Program-made: the position numbers and the translations under genes | The notes under the pieces: generated by a model | Databases searched by the model: none | What the model was told of the DNA's origin: nothing | The model's input: only the letters and a program-made list of their open reading frames with translations | NCBI GenBank assembly: GCA_016783865.1 | Contig: JADHVS010000002.1 | Location: 1-64,000 of the forward strand | DNA from: Bacteroidales bacterium | GTDB lineage: Bacteria; Bacteroidota; Bacteroidia; Bacteroidales; SM23-62 | Direction of reading: 5' to 3' | DNA length: 64,000 nucleotides | Part shown: piece by piece, positions 25,608 to 34,052 of the stretch | Numbering within the stretch: position 1 is the first letter of the stretch | How the letters are laid out: each line of letters begins with the position of its first letter

Positions 25608-26774
25608 ATGTCAGAATCAAAACTGAAAAGAGTGGACCTCATTTTCGGCGAATATTCAAGCGCAAAATACAAAGTCCTGGCCGACGCCCTGAAACGGTCG
25701 AACGAGGAGATCCTGGAAGACCTGATGGAGTCGGGTCTCAAGGGGCGTGGAGGAGCTGGCTTCCCTACCGGCATGAAGTGGAAGCTCGCTGCAGAAGCGC
25801 CCGGAAAAGAAAAATATGTGATCTGCAACGCCGATGAAGGCGAACCGGGTACCTTCAAAGATCGTGAGATCCTTACCCGCATCCCCCGGAAGGTCTTATC
25901 AGGAATGGCTATTTGCGGGAAGGTGATCGGCGCACAAAAAGGGTATATCTATTTGCGCGGAGAGTACAAATTCCTCGTGCCAGAACTGATACGTGAGCTG
26001 GAACTATACAATGAATACCTCAGCAAACTGGGATTTGAGTTCCCCATTGAGATCAAACTCGGTAGTGGCGCCTATATCTGTGGGGAAGAGAGCGCACTCT
26101 TTGAATCAATGGAGGGATACCGCGGAGAGCCACGCAACAAACCCCCCTACCCCACCAGCCATGGTTTTATGGGAAAACCAACGGTGATCAACAACGTGGA
26201 GACTTTCGTCAACGTGGTGATGATCATGCGACTCGGACCGGTTCAGTTCAAGCTGCTGGGCACATCGGATTCACGCGGATCCAAGGTTTTCTCGGTTTCC
26301 GGCGATACACCCATCCCAGGGATCTATGAACTGGAATTGGGGATGCCACTGGATAAATTTGTGGAAGAGTTTGGCGACGGGGATACAAAAGCTGTTCAGG
26401 TAGGAGGTGCGTCAGGTTTCTGCGTTCCCAGGAAAAAATTCAAGGACACTGTGATCGGTTTTGAAGGCGTTCCGACCGGAGGCTCCATGATGCTCTTTAA
26501 CAGTTCCCGTTCCATGTACAATGTGCTCCACAACTACCTCGATTTCTTTGAAGAGGAGTCGTGTGGTCAATGTACGCCTTGCCGCGTCGGTTGCCAGCAG
26601 TTACGCAAAGGGATTGTAGCCGTGAAAAAAGAGGAAAAGCCAGCACGTTATCTCGAACAGCTGATGAAACTTTCAGAAAGCATGAAAATCACTGCCAAAT
26701 GTGGCCTCGGACGATCGGTAGCGAACTCATTCTATTCCATTGTCCACAACTTCAAAGAGGAGATGATTTACTAG
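25608..26774 (+). CDS. hydB: HydB/NuoF-like NADH- and FMN-binding subunit
   Basis: The 388-residue product has the NADH/FMN site GLKGRGGAGFPTGMKW near residues 43-58 and the NADEGEPGTFKDRE segment, an SLBB-type middle part, and one [4Fe-4S] motif ESCGQCTPCRVGCQQL near 317 with a later Cys in KCGLGRS near 364. It is shorter than typical HydB/HndC, which add an N-terminal [2Fe-2S] and a C-terminal double ferredoxin domain, and so resembles NuoF of complex I. It starts 22 bases after hydC with an AAAGGAG ribosome-binding site. It is the NAD(H) side of the complex. Confidence 0.92.
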   Translation: MSESKLKRVDLIFGEYSSAKYKVLADALKRSNEEILEDLMESGLKGRGGAGFPTGMKWKLAAEAPGKEKYVICNADEGEPGTFKDREILTRIPRKVLSGMAICGKVIGAQKGYIYLRGEYKFLVPELIRELELYNEYLSKLGFEFPIEIKLGSGAYICGEESALFESMEGYRGEPRNKPPYPTSHGFMGKPTVINNVETFVNVVMIMRLGPVQFKLLGTSDSRGSKVFSVSGDTPIPGIYELELGMPLDKFVEEFGDGDTKAVQVGGASGFCVPRKKFKDTVIGFEGVPTGGSMMLFNSSRSMYNVLHNYLDFFEEESCGQCTPCRVGCQQLRKGIVAVKKEEKPARYLEQLMKLSESMKITAKCGLGRSVANSFYSIVHNFKEEMIY

Positions 26775-26807
26775 TCAGGTATGAACCTGAAAATACTGAA
26801 ATCAGAT

Positions 26808-28601
26808 ATGTCTAAGAAAGTAAATTTAACCATCGACGGAATCCAGGTATCGGTTGACGAAGGCACCACCATCCTGGATGCTGCCAGGAAGCTGAACATT
26901 CATATTCCCACCCTCTGCTACCACGAAGACCTCTGCGTGGCAGGAAACTGCCGGGTGTGTGTAGTGGAAGAGGAGCATTCCAGAATCCTGCCGGCTTCCT
27001 GTGCGCTGCCCGTCGCGGAAGGGATGGTGATCCACACCAATAGTGGAAAAGTTCGTGTTGCCCGCAAACACATTGTGGAACTTCTGTTGTCAGAGCACAA
27101 TGCCGACTGTACAAAATGTTATAAAAACGGGAGTTGCGAATTGCAGTCGCTCGCCTCTCAAATGCTTACAGGAGATCACATGTTTCTCGACCTGGTGCCT
27201 GAAAAGAGGTACAGCATCGACATGTTCAACTCAGCGCTTATCAAGGATGACAGCCGTTGTATCCGTTGTCAGCGTTGCGTCAGGACATGTGAGGAACTGC
27301 AGAGCGTGAGCGCCCTGGGTGTTGCCTATCGCGGTAACAAGATGAAGATTTCTACCTTTTACGAGCACCCACTCTTTGAGGTGGTTTGTACCAACTGCGG
27401 ACAGTGCGTGAACCGTTGTCCGACCGGTGCCCTGATTGAACGGAATTATGTGGATCAGGTGTGGGATGCCATTTACGATCCCACCAAACACGTGGCTGTA
27501 CAAACCGCACCGGCGGTACGTGTCGCGCTGGGTGAAGCCCTTGGAATGCCTCCCGGCAAAATCGTCACCGGAAAGATGGTGACCGCTCTCAAACGGTTAG
27601 GCTTTAACTCTGTCCTCGATACAGACTTTTCGGCAGACCTCACGATCATTGAAGAGGGTCATGAACTCCTGGAAAGACTGAAGCGTGCGCTCGTGGACAA
27701 GGACCCGAAGGTAGCGCTTCCCATGGCCACCTCCTGCTCCCCGGGATGGATCAAATTCCTGGAACACACATTCCCGGAGCTGCTTCCCAACCTCTCAACC
27801 TGCAAATCCCCTCAGCAGATGTTCGGGGCCCTGGTGAAGACCTACTATGCCCAGAAGCGGAAGCTGGATCCGAAGAATATCGTTTCCGTCTCCATCATGC
27901 CCTGCACGGCGAAAAAATTTGAAGCCGATCGCCCGGAGATGCGTTCCAGTGGGTACAAAGATGTGGATTATGTACTCACTACCCGCGAACTGGCTATCAT
28001 GATCACCCAGGCCGGGCTGGAGTTTGATAAGCTGCCGGATGATCATTTCGATAGCATCATGGGAGCTTCTACCGGTGCAGGTGTCATCTTTGGATCGACC
28101 GGTGGTGTGATGGAAGCCGCTTTGCGTACCGTTTATGAAGTGGTAACCGGACGGGAAGTTCCATTTGAGGATCTCAATATCATACCGGTTCGCGGAACCG
28201 AAGGAGATGTCCGTGAAGCCTCCCTTCTGATCACCAAAACCAAACCGGAGTTTAGATTCCTGGAAGGTGTGGAACTGAAATGCGTGGTTGCCAATGGACT
28301 GGCGTATGCCAAGCAGGTGATGCAAAACGTCAAGGAGGGAAAAGCCAACTATCACTTTATCGAGATCATGGCCTGTCCGGGCGGATGTTTGGGCGGTGGT
28401 GGGCAGCCTATTCCCACGAACAAAGAGATCCGCTCCAAACGAAGAGAAGCTATCTACAAAGAAGATATGGGCATGCCCCTTAGAAAATCTCATGAGAATC
28501 CAGATGTTCAGGAGATCTACAAGGAGTTCCTGGTGAAACCACTCGGGCATAAATCCCATGAACTTCTCCACACACACTACACTCCACGCAAGCGATACTA
28601 A
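26808..28601 (+). CDS. hydA: [FeFe] hydrogenase catalytic subunit HydA/HndD
   Basis: About 597 residues. It has a [2Fe-2S] domain (CYHEDLCVAGNCRVC near 37-51), a His-Cys3 [4Fe-4S] domain (HNADCTKCYKNGSC near 94), a double ferredoxin (CIRCQRCVRTC near 148 and CTNCGQCVNRCP near 196), and the H-cluster motifs TSCSPGW near 308, MPCTAKKFE near 364 and MACPGGCLGGGGQP near 521. The C-terminal small-subunit-like tail is present. The first motif has Ser where many enzymes have a second Cys; a Cys appears in LSTCKSPQQMFG instead. I chose ATG 26808 (MSKKVNLTIDG); ATG 26781 is 9 codons upstream. H-cluster maturases (hydEFG) are not in the window. Confidence 0.92.
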   Translation: MSKKVNLTIDGIQVSVDEGTTILDAARKLNIHIPTLCYHEDLCVAGNCRVCVVEEEHSRILPASCALPVAEGMVIHTNSGKVRVARKHIVELLLSEHNADCTKCYKNGSCELQSLASQMLTGDHMFLDLVPEKRYSIDMFNSALIKDDSRCIRCQRCVRTCEELQSVSALGVAYRGNKMKISTFYEHPLFEVVCTNCGQCVNRCPTGALIERNYVDQVWDAIYDPTKHVAVQTAPAVRVALGEALGMPPGKIVTGKMVTALKRLGFNSVLDTDFSADLTIIEEGHELLERLKRALVDKDPKVALPMATSCSPGWIKFLEHTFPELLPNLSTCKSPQQMFGALVKTYYAQKRKLDPKNIVSVSIMPCTAKKFEADRPEMRSSGYKDVDYVLTTRELAIMITQAGLEFDKLPDDHFDSIMGASTGAGVIFGSTGGVMEAALRTVYEVVTGREVPFEDLNIIPVRGTEGDVREASLLITKTKPEFRFLEGVELKCVVANGLAYAKQVMQNVKEGKANYHFIEIMACPGGCLGGGGQPIPTNKEIRSKRREAIYKEDMGMPLRKSHENPDVQEIYKEFLVKPLGHKSHELLHTHYTPRKRY

Positions 28602-28664
28602 CTTTTATAGGGCGTTATATGAAGTTACCTCCCGGGGTTTTGGAAGCGTTCCGGGAATCAGAAA

Positions 28665-29309
28665 TTACTCTGGCTCCTCTTCCCTGTCAACTTGTTTCTC
28701 AATGAAGACCTCTTTTTTAATCCTTGGGGGAGGCGGAGGGGCCGGTATGTCACCGTGCCAGATGATGATATCCTCCTCGTCGTGACCAATGAAAGCATCA
28801 TCAGAGACATCGATGATAATCCGTTTGCCGTTTTTGGTCTCCTTGATCTTGTAACTTTTAACAGCACTCATTGGGATATCTCCCAGCACATCGTTAAGGC
28901 TCTCCCCCTTTTTTCGGGCATGGATCCGAACCGGTTCATAACAGCCTTCTGGCCTGCCAAAGAAATACCTGTTTCCGGGTCTATGGAGATATTCCAGCCG
29001 ATGAGGATTCCTGTGGCCCCTGTAAAAATTCATCTCCTGCAGGTATTTCCCCACATCCTTCATCTGAACTTTGTATTCCTTCATAGCTTCCTCGAACTCC
29101 TCCATATTAAACTCTTCCTCCATGATGTATGATGTATCAATGGTGAACGATTCCCCTTCTTCATCCAGGTCGACTTTGACCTTCACAACTTTACGAGGTT
29201 TTTCGACCACGGTATCCTGTGCGAGGAGGCTACCAGAAAATAACATAGTCAAACCAAAAACCAGAATGGGGATCATGATCGGTTTTACAAATAACAATGA
29301 TTTTTTCAT
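28665..29309 (-). CDS. Exported protein of unknown function
   Basis: The 214-residue product begins with a signal peptide (MKKSLLFVKPIMIPILVFG followed by LAQ near 31). The mature part is highly charged: an acidic helix MEEEFNMEEFEEAMKEYKVQ near 63-82, two repeats of a KEYKIKETKNGKRI-like beta type, and a proline run (PAPPPPPR) before an acidic C-terminus. I know no family. It diverges from the decayed kinase gene at 29471 and converges on hydA, 63 bases away. It may be a periplasmic accessory of the neighbouring signalling genes. Confidence 0.7.
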   Translation of the reverse strand: MKKSLLFVKPIMIPILVFGLTMLFSGSLLAQDTVVEKPRKVVKVKVDLDEEGESFTIDTSYIMEEEFNMEEFEEAMKEYKVQMKDVGKYLQEMNFYRGHRNPHRLEYLHRPGNRYFFGRPEGCYEPVRIHARKKGESLNDVLGDIPMSAVKSYKIKETKNGKRIIIDVSDDAFIGHDEEDIIIWHGDIPAPPPPPRIKKEVFIEKQVDREEEPE

Positions 29310-29458
29310 AATTCTAATTATTAAGGATTTACAAAACTACTGAATTATCATTTTGTGATGGCACAAAACTATCCCGGATAAAGACATTTAACTGTTAAGG
29401 AGTCGTTAAAGTTGGTTAATGAAAAGTTAATTATCTAATTGTGACCCATTTGATTTAT

Positions 29459-29466
29459 TAATTTTG
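29459..29466 (+). promoter_or_regulatory. Candidate -7 element just before the decayed kinase
   Basis: TAATTTTG lies 4 bases before the ATG at 29471. If used, the transcript would be nearly leaderless. A TTTG at 29449-29452 is too close to be the -33 element. Confidence 0.3.
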
Positions 29467-29470
29467 GTGC

Positions 29471-30438
29471 ATGAATAAAAAATGGCTCTCCCTGATCATT
29501 CTCTTCATCTGTCTTTCATTGATGGGTATCATTGTGGTTCAATACCTCTGGATCAGAAATGCTATGAGGATCCGGGAAGCCCAATTCAATCAGCGTGTCA
29601 ACGATGCCCTCGGAAACGCTGTTACCCGGCTGGAAACCAACGAGAACATGTTGCTTCTCAGTTCCCGCCTGATTTCTGACAGCATCAGGGCTCTCATCCA
29701 GAGTCTTGCCAGCGACAGCTCATCTCTGGCCCAGAGTCAGATCGACTCCAACCTGCTGCACGACGCCTTGCAGGGCTTCACCTTCCGTTGGGAAGAAGAG
29801 AGGATTCCCCGGGCCAGTCCTAAAGTCAGACTCCGGGCTACGGATCGTGCTCTCCAGCAGTATGAACAGTTTCTGTCTGAGCACGAGGTAAACCAACGCT
29901 ATCAGGTTGCCATCGACTCCATGATGGATCAACTCCAGGCCAATATCCACATGGAAAACGATTGGGTGAATATCCAATTTGAATGGGAAGCTCGCCAACT
30001 TGAGAAACTTGACTCCGTTTGGGTGATCCAGGAGCAATTTATCCAGCGGTTCAGCAATGATGATCAAAATCTGGCGAAAAACATATGCGAAATGTGTTGA
30101 TGAACCTGCTCGATAATGCCAATAAATATTCGCTCTCCCATCCCGAAATTGTGATCACTACCGGAAACCGGTCCGGGCTTTTTTACTTCCGGGTTGAAGA
30201 CAATGGGATGGGTATGAGCCAGGATATCCAGAAACGGGTGTTTGATAAATTTTTCAGAGTAACAACAGGGAATGTGCATAATATCAAAGGATTCGGCCTT
30301 GGATTGAGCTATGTAAAAGCCATCGTGCTGGCTCATCATGGAGAAATCCAGCTCTTCAGCGAACCGGGGAAAGGGAGTCGGTTTGAGATCTCGTTGCCGG
30401 TGGTGACGAAAGACGAAGGATGCCCCCCAACCCCCTAA
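29471..30438 (+). pseudogene. Sensor histidine kinase with the H-box domain deleted and frameshifted
   Basis: The first frame (29471-30100, 209 residues) encodes a membrane anchor (residues 5-27, WLSLIILFICLSLMGIIVV) and a long periplasmic helical sensor, then ends IQRFSNDDQNLAKNICEMC. The second frame (30085-30438) encodes only the ATPase: NVLMNLLDNANKYS (N box), VEDNGMGM (G1), GFGLGLSYVKAIV (G2), GKGSRFEISLP. The reading EKHMRNV just upstream fits the usual lead-in to the N box. The phospho-acceptor domain and second membrane helix between the halves are missing, and the frame changes near 30065-30085. An internal deletion of several hundred bases is the simple explanation. A functional kinase is not possible. 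Confidence 0.75.
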
Positions 30439-30474
30439 AGGGGGAGTAAGTCCCCTTCAGGGAATTTAGGGGCA
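30421..30474. repeat. C/G-run inverted-repeat element
   Basis: Two nested palindromic units, CCCCCTAAAGGGGG (about 30428-30442) and CCCCTTCAGGGAATTTAGGG (about 30453-30472), fill the gap between the decayed kinase and the regulator. The kinase reading frame runs into it. Such C-run/G-run pairs recur in Bacteroidetes genomes as extragenic palindromes (from memory). Confidence 0.55.
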
Positions 30475-30497
30475 AATAATAACAAAATGACCAACAT

Positions 30498-31067
30498 ATG
30501 AGCATCAATATTAAAGTATTACTGGTTGAGGATGATCCCAATTTTGGGTCGATCATGAAATCGTACCTGGAATTGAATGAATACGTGGTTGAATTAAAGA
30601 AGGATGGCAAACAGGGACTGGATGCTGTTCAGAAGGATTCTTTTGATATCTGTATCCTCGATGTGATGATGCCGGAGATGGATGGATTTACCCTTGCCAA
30701 AGAGGTTAAAAAGCTTCATCCCGATTTAAAACGTCATGCTCAGTTAACAGAAGATGAAAGCAAGCTGCTTGATTTTCAGGTGGGAAAATTTACCTTTACT
30801 TTTACCCTCCGTACCCTGACCCTCGACGACCATGTTCAATCTCTTTCACCGAAAGAGGCCAAATTGCTCCGGATGCTTTGCGAGTCGAGAGATGGGATCC
30901 TTCTCAGGAAAGAGGCCCTTGTAAAGATATGGGGCGACGATAACTACTTCAATGGAAGGAGTATGGATGTCTTCCTGGCCCGCCTCCGAAAATACCTCAA
31001 ACCCGATCCTGCTGTTGAGATCGCCAATATCCATGGGAACGGATTCCGGTTAAACATCGGGGAATAA
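30498..31067 (+). CDS. OmpR-type response regulator with truncated receiver domain
   Basis: A 189-residue regulator. The receiver starts normally (LLVEDDPNFG at 8-17; phospho-acceptor Asp in ICILDVMMPEMDG near 53) but jumps from VKKLHPDL (about 76) straight to KRHAQLTEDESKLLDFQVGK, a linker. The Thr and Lys strands and last helix (about 45-50 residues) are absent, while the frame stays open. The winged-helix output is intact (SLSPKEAKLLRMLCESRDGI, NGRSMDVFLARLRKYL, GNGFRLNIG). Normal length is about 230-240. It may bind DNA without phosphorylation control, or be a decaying partner of the broken kinase upstream. Confidence 0.75.
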   Translation: MSINIKVLLVEDDPNFGSIMKSYLELNEYVVELKKDGKQGLDAVQKDSFDICILDVMMPEMDGFTLAKEVKKLHPDLKRHAQLTEDESKLLDFQVGKFTFTFTLRTLTLDDHVQSLSPKEAKLLRMLCESRDGILLRKEALVKIWGDDNYFNGRSMDVFLARLRKYLKPDPAVEIANIHGNGFRLNIGE

Positions 31068-31073
31068 ATCCAT

Positions 31074-32420
31074 TTACTCAAATAAATAGATATTCATAGA
31101 CCAGTAGGTGGCGGCTCCGGCAATATAGCCAATCAGCGCCCATACCGATACTTTCCGAAGGTACCAGATAAAATCGATCTTCTCCATGCCCATCACGGCA
31201 ACGCCTGCTGCAGAACCAATGATCAGGATACTTCCTCCGGTCCCTGCACAGTAGGCGAGCATCTCCCAGAAGTAGTGGTCGACCACAAAAACCGATTCAT
31301 ACATACCCATGGCACCTGCCACAAGAGGAACATTGTCGACAATAGCAGACAGCAGACCGATTACCACATTGATCAGGTAGAGGTTCCCAAGATGCTGATC
31401 CAGAACTGTTGCCAGCAAACGCAGATGACCAGCACTCTGTAACGCTGCAACGGCCAGCAGGATACCAAGAAAGAACAGGACGCTGGGAGTATCGACGCGC
31501 CGGAGAATCCCAACTACGGTTACCATAGGTTTGTGTTCTTCGTTCTTTGATTTATGTAATATCTCAGTGGTGATCCAGAGAATTCCCAAACCCCATAACA
31601 TGCCCAGGTATGGCGGCAGATGAGTCACAGTCTTGAAAACCGGCACCATCAGCAGGGAGCCCACTCCCATGATGAAGATAAAGTTTCGCTCGAAAGCGGA
31701 GGTGGGATTTATCTTTCTCTCCCGTTCCGACTGTGCCGGCCTACGGATACTCCCTTTCATCAGGAAAGAGAGAATGATTAGCGGGACAACCATGGAGATG
31801 AGGCTGGGGACAATGATCTTTGCAATGATATTCAACGTGGTGACGTGTCCTCCGATCCAGAGCATGATGGTAGTTACATCACCGATCGGGCTCCAGGCTC
31901 CTCCGCTGTTGGCAGCAACGATCACCATCCCGGCAAAAAACCACCGGTCCTTTTTATCGGCTATCAGCTTCCTCAAAAGAGCAACCATAACAATGGAGGT
32001 GGTCAGGTTGTCAAGGGCTGCCGACATAAAAAATGTGAGGATGCTGAGAATCCAGAGCAACTTGACTTTACGGGTAGTTGTGATCCGGTCGGTGATGATG
32101 CGGAATCCTTCATGCGAGTCAATCAACTCCACAATCGTCATGGCCCCCAGGAGGAAGAAAAGGATCTCTGAGATCTCTCCCAGGTGCTGCAGAAGCTCAT
32201 GATGAGAAACCCATCCAGAAAAACTGCCATGAGTGAACTCTTCCAGGTACCTGTGAAAACCATCCGCATTGACCAGGATCTGTTCCCCTCCAAAAATGAA
32301 CAGCACCCACATGAGTACGGCCAGCACCAGCGCAGTCGCAGATTTATTGACCTTCAAGGGATGCTCCAGGGCAATGGTAGCATAGCCAATGATGAAGACC
32401 ACTATCATTAAATAAAACAT
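31074..32420 (-). CDS. nhaD: NhaD-type Na+/H+ antiporter
   Basis: About 448 residues with roughly 11-12 hydrophobic helices. Family marks are DNLTTSIVMVALLRKL and NSGGAWSPIGDVTTIMLW in the middle, and DNVPLVAGAMGMYE and GTGGSILIIGSAAG in the C-terminal half, typical of the ion transporter fold of NhaD and ArsB relatives. It exchanges Na+ for H+ at the inner membrane. I chose the ATG at 32420 (MFYLMIVVF), because a -7 box (TAGCTTTG) overlaps the upstream ATG at 32438. It diverges from rex and shares a Rex-type box with it, which suggests control by the NADH state. Confidence 0.87.
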   Translation of the reverse strand: MFYLMIVVFIIGYATIALEHPLKVNKSATALVLAVLMWVLFIFGGEQILVNADGFHRYLEEFTHGSFSGWVSHHELLQHLGEISEILFFLLGAMTIVELIDSHEGFRIITDRITTTRKVKLLWILSILTFFMSAALDNLTTSIVMVALLRKLIADKKDRWFFAGMVIVAANSGGAWSPIGDVTTIMLWIGGHVTTLNIIAKIIVPSLISMVVPLIILSFLMKGSIRRPAQSERERKINPTSAFERNFIFIMGVGSLLMVPVFKTVTHLPPYLGMLWGLGILWITTEILHKSKNEEHKPMVTVVGILRRVDTPSVLFFLGILLAVAALQSAGHLRLLATVLDQHLGNLYLINVVIGLLSAIVDNVPLVAGAMGMYESVFVVDHYFWEMLAYCAGTGGSILIIGSAAGVAVMGMEKIDFIWYLRKVSVWALIGYIAGAATYWSMNIYLFE

Positions 32421-32425
32421 GGGTG

Positions 32426-32433
32426 CAAAGCTA
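32426..32433 (-). promoter_or_regulatory. -7 element of nhaD
   Basis: On the minus strand TAGCTTTGCACCC leads straight into the ATG at 32420. The same TAnnTTTGCACCC form precedes the tRNA-Met gene. It predicts a transcript with almost no leader. Confidence 0.5.
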
Positions 32434-32452
32434 TACATTAACGAAAAGTATA

Positions 32453-32470
32453 CTGTTAATTTTTCAACAG
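32453..32470. promoter_or_regulatory. Rex-type box between nhaD and rex
   Basis: CTGTTAATTTTTCAACAG is an 18-base palindrome with one mismatched pair, with the TGTT-N10-AACA plan of the box at 25034. It lies 69 bases before rex and overlaps the -33 region expected for nhaD. It could give autoregulation of rex and repression of nhaD. Confidence 0.6.
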
Positions 32471-32538
32471 GATTTCAACAATTTATAATCGGAATGTAAT
32501 TTTTTTCTACTTTTATCTACGAATCTAATCATATCCAC

Positions 32539-33180
32539 ATGTATTTAAAAAACCTTCCACACAAAACAGTTGAACGTCTGAGTCAATACAGAAGAGCGCT
32601 ACTGTTGACTTTATCGAAGGAAAAGACACATGTTTTTTCACATGAGATTGCCCTGATGCTCCATATCACCCCGGTACAGGTTCGCCGGGACCTGATGCTG
32701 ATTGGCTATTCGGGGAACCTTCGGAAGGGATATGACATCAAAGAGTTGATCGAATTGATCGGTCGTATAGTGGATACCGAAAAGGGGCAACGGGTTGCCG
32801 TGATTGGTCTGGGGAACCTGGGGAAGGCAATCATCAGCTACTTCAAAGGAAAACGAACTAAACTCACCATCATCGCAGCTTTCGACGTCAATCCTGAAAA
32901 GATCAACCGGGGCTATGACGGAGTATCTGTATACCATATTAACACGCTGGCGGAGATTATCCAAAAACACAACATCTCCATCGGGATCATCACGGTGCCT
33001 GCCGATCAGGCTCCTGAGGTTGCTGAAGCACTTGTGGAAGCGGGTGTGAAAGGAATTCTGAATTATTCTCCCAAGCCTCTCAATGTCCCCCCATACGTAT
33101 ATCTTGAAGAGTATGACATGATCACCTCGCTGGAGAAGGTTGCTTTCTTCGCCAAGAAAAACAGTGAACGGTTCAAGTAA
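32539..33180 (+). CDS. rex: Redox-sensing transcriptional repressor Rex
   Basis: A 213-residue Rex. The N-terminal winged helix contains SQYRRALLLTLSKEKTHVFS and TPVQVRRDLMLIGYSG; the NAD(H)-binding Rossmann motif is VAVIGLGNLGKAI near 86-98, with FDVNPEKI as the next strand and the domain-swap helix YDMITSLEKVAFFAKK at the C-terminus. Rex binds operators when NADH/NAD+ is low and lets go when NADH rises, so fermentation and hydrogenase genes are turned on. Two matching boxes occur in the window, one before hydCBA and one just upstream of this gene. This ties the regulator to the hydrogenase directly in sequence. Confidence 0.93.
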   Translation: MYLKNLPHKTVERLSQYRRALLLTLSKEKTHVFSHEIALMLHITPVQVRRDLMLIGYSGNLRKGYDIKELIELIGRIVDTEKGQRVAVIGLGNLGKAIISYFKGKRTKLTIIAAFDVNPEKINRGYDGVSVYHINTLAEIIQKHNISIGIITVPADQAPEVAEALVEAGVKGILNYSPKPLNVPPYVYLEEYDMITSLEKVAFFAKKNSERFK

Positions 33181-33191
33181 GAGGGAAAAGA

Positions 33192-34052
33192 TTGAAGATC
33201 TATTACGACTTCGAACATCTGGAAGAGATCCGGAATGCGGTGGTTACCACCGGTTCATTTGACGGCGTCCATTCCGGCCACAAAGCGATCCTGGAGCGGT
33301 TAAAAAAGCTTGCGTTTGAGATCGGGGGGGAGACTGTGTTGATCACTTTCCAGCCCCATCCCCGGAAGGTTCTCTATCCCGATACTTACGGCAAAGACCT
33401 CAGGCTGATCACCTCCCCGCGCGAAAAAATCGAACTTCTCTCACGGGCCGGCCTGGATCATCTCATCCTTATCAACTTCACCAAAGAATTCTCAAAAATA
33501 TCCTCCGTCAGCTTCGTCAGGGATATACTTCTGAAGAAACTCCATGCACGGAAAATCATTACAGGCTATAACCATCATTTCGGACACAACCGTGAAGGTG
33601 ACACGGAACTGATGCGACAACTTGCGAAACAATTCGGTTTTGACGTGGAGGAGATTCCTGAGCAGGAGGTGCAGCAGGAGTCAGTCAGCTCTGTCACCAT
33701 CCGTAAAGCTTTGCTGGAAGGGGACATTCAGCGGGCCAACAAATATTTAGATCACAACTACATCATTACCGGCAAATGCACCAGCCTGAAGCCTCCATCT
33801 CCTGCATCCCAACATCCCCGCTATTCGATCCAGCTGGAGGAGGAGACCAAACTGCTGCCTCCCGATGGAACCTATCCTGTAATCATCATTGATGAAGAAG
33901 ATAAGTATCCGGGGTGTTGCTTCATTCGCAATACCCCGGAGTCCCCTATTCAAGCATCCATCTCCTTTGAGACATTTGAACCGGTCCACAGTCTGACCGG
34001 GATCACCACCCTCCTCTTTCAGGATAAAGCACCAGAACCCTATGCACATTGA
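33192..34052 (+). CDS. ribF: RibF-like FAD synthetase with degenerate riboflavin kinase domain
   Basis: A 286-residue protein. The FMN adenylyltransferase part is normal: [16 protein letters not shown] near 17-32, [26 protein letters not shown] near 127, and [21 protein letters not shown] near 173. The kinase part (about 190-286) is short and lacks the GxxxGFPTAN-type phosphate-binding motif; only [13 protein letters not shown] recalls the family. Normal RibF is about 310 residues. It may make FAD from FMN but not FMN from riboflavin. The start is TTG 33192 after GAGGG. It overlaps trmD by 11 bases. Confidence 0.8.
   Translation: MKIYYDFEHLEEIRNAVVTTGSFDGVHSGHKAILERLKKLAFEIGGETVLITFQPHPRKVLYPDTYGKDLRLITSPREKIELLSRAGLDHLILINFTKEFSKISSVSFVRDILLKKLHARKIITGYNHHFGHNREGDTELMRQLAKQFGFDVEEIPEQEVQQESVSSVTIRKALLEGDIQRANKYLDHNYIITGKCTSLKPPSPASQHPRYSIQLEEETKLLPPDGTYPVIIIDEEDKYPGCCFIRNTPESPIQASISFETFEPVHSLTGITTLLFQDKAPEPYAH

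Noticed and set aside
1610..28601. Search for an HdrB (CCG domain) subunit
   Set aside because: No protein with the two CxnCCxnCxxC motifs was found in any frame read here.
33181..33192. FMN riboswitch before ribF
   Set aside because: Only 11 bases separate rex and ribF; no room for one.
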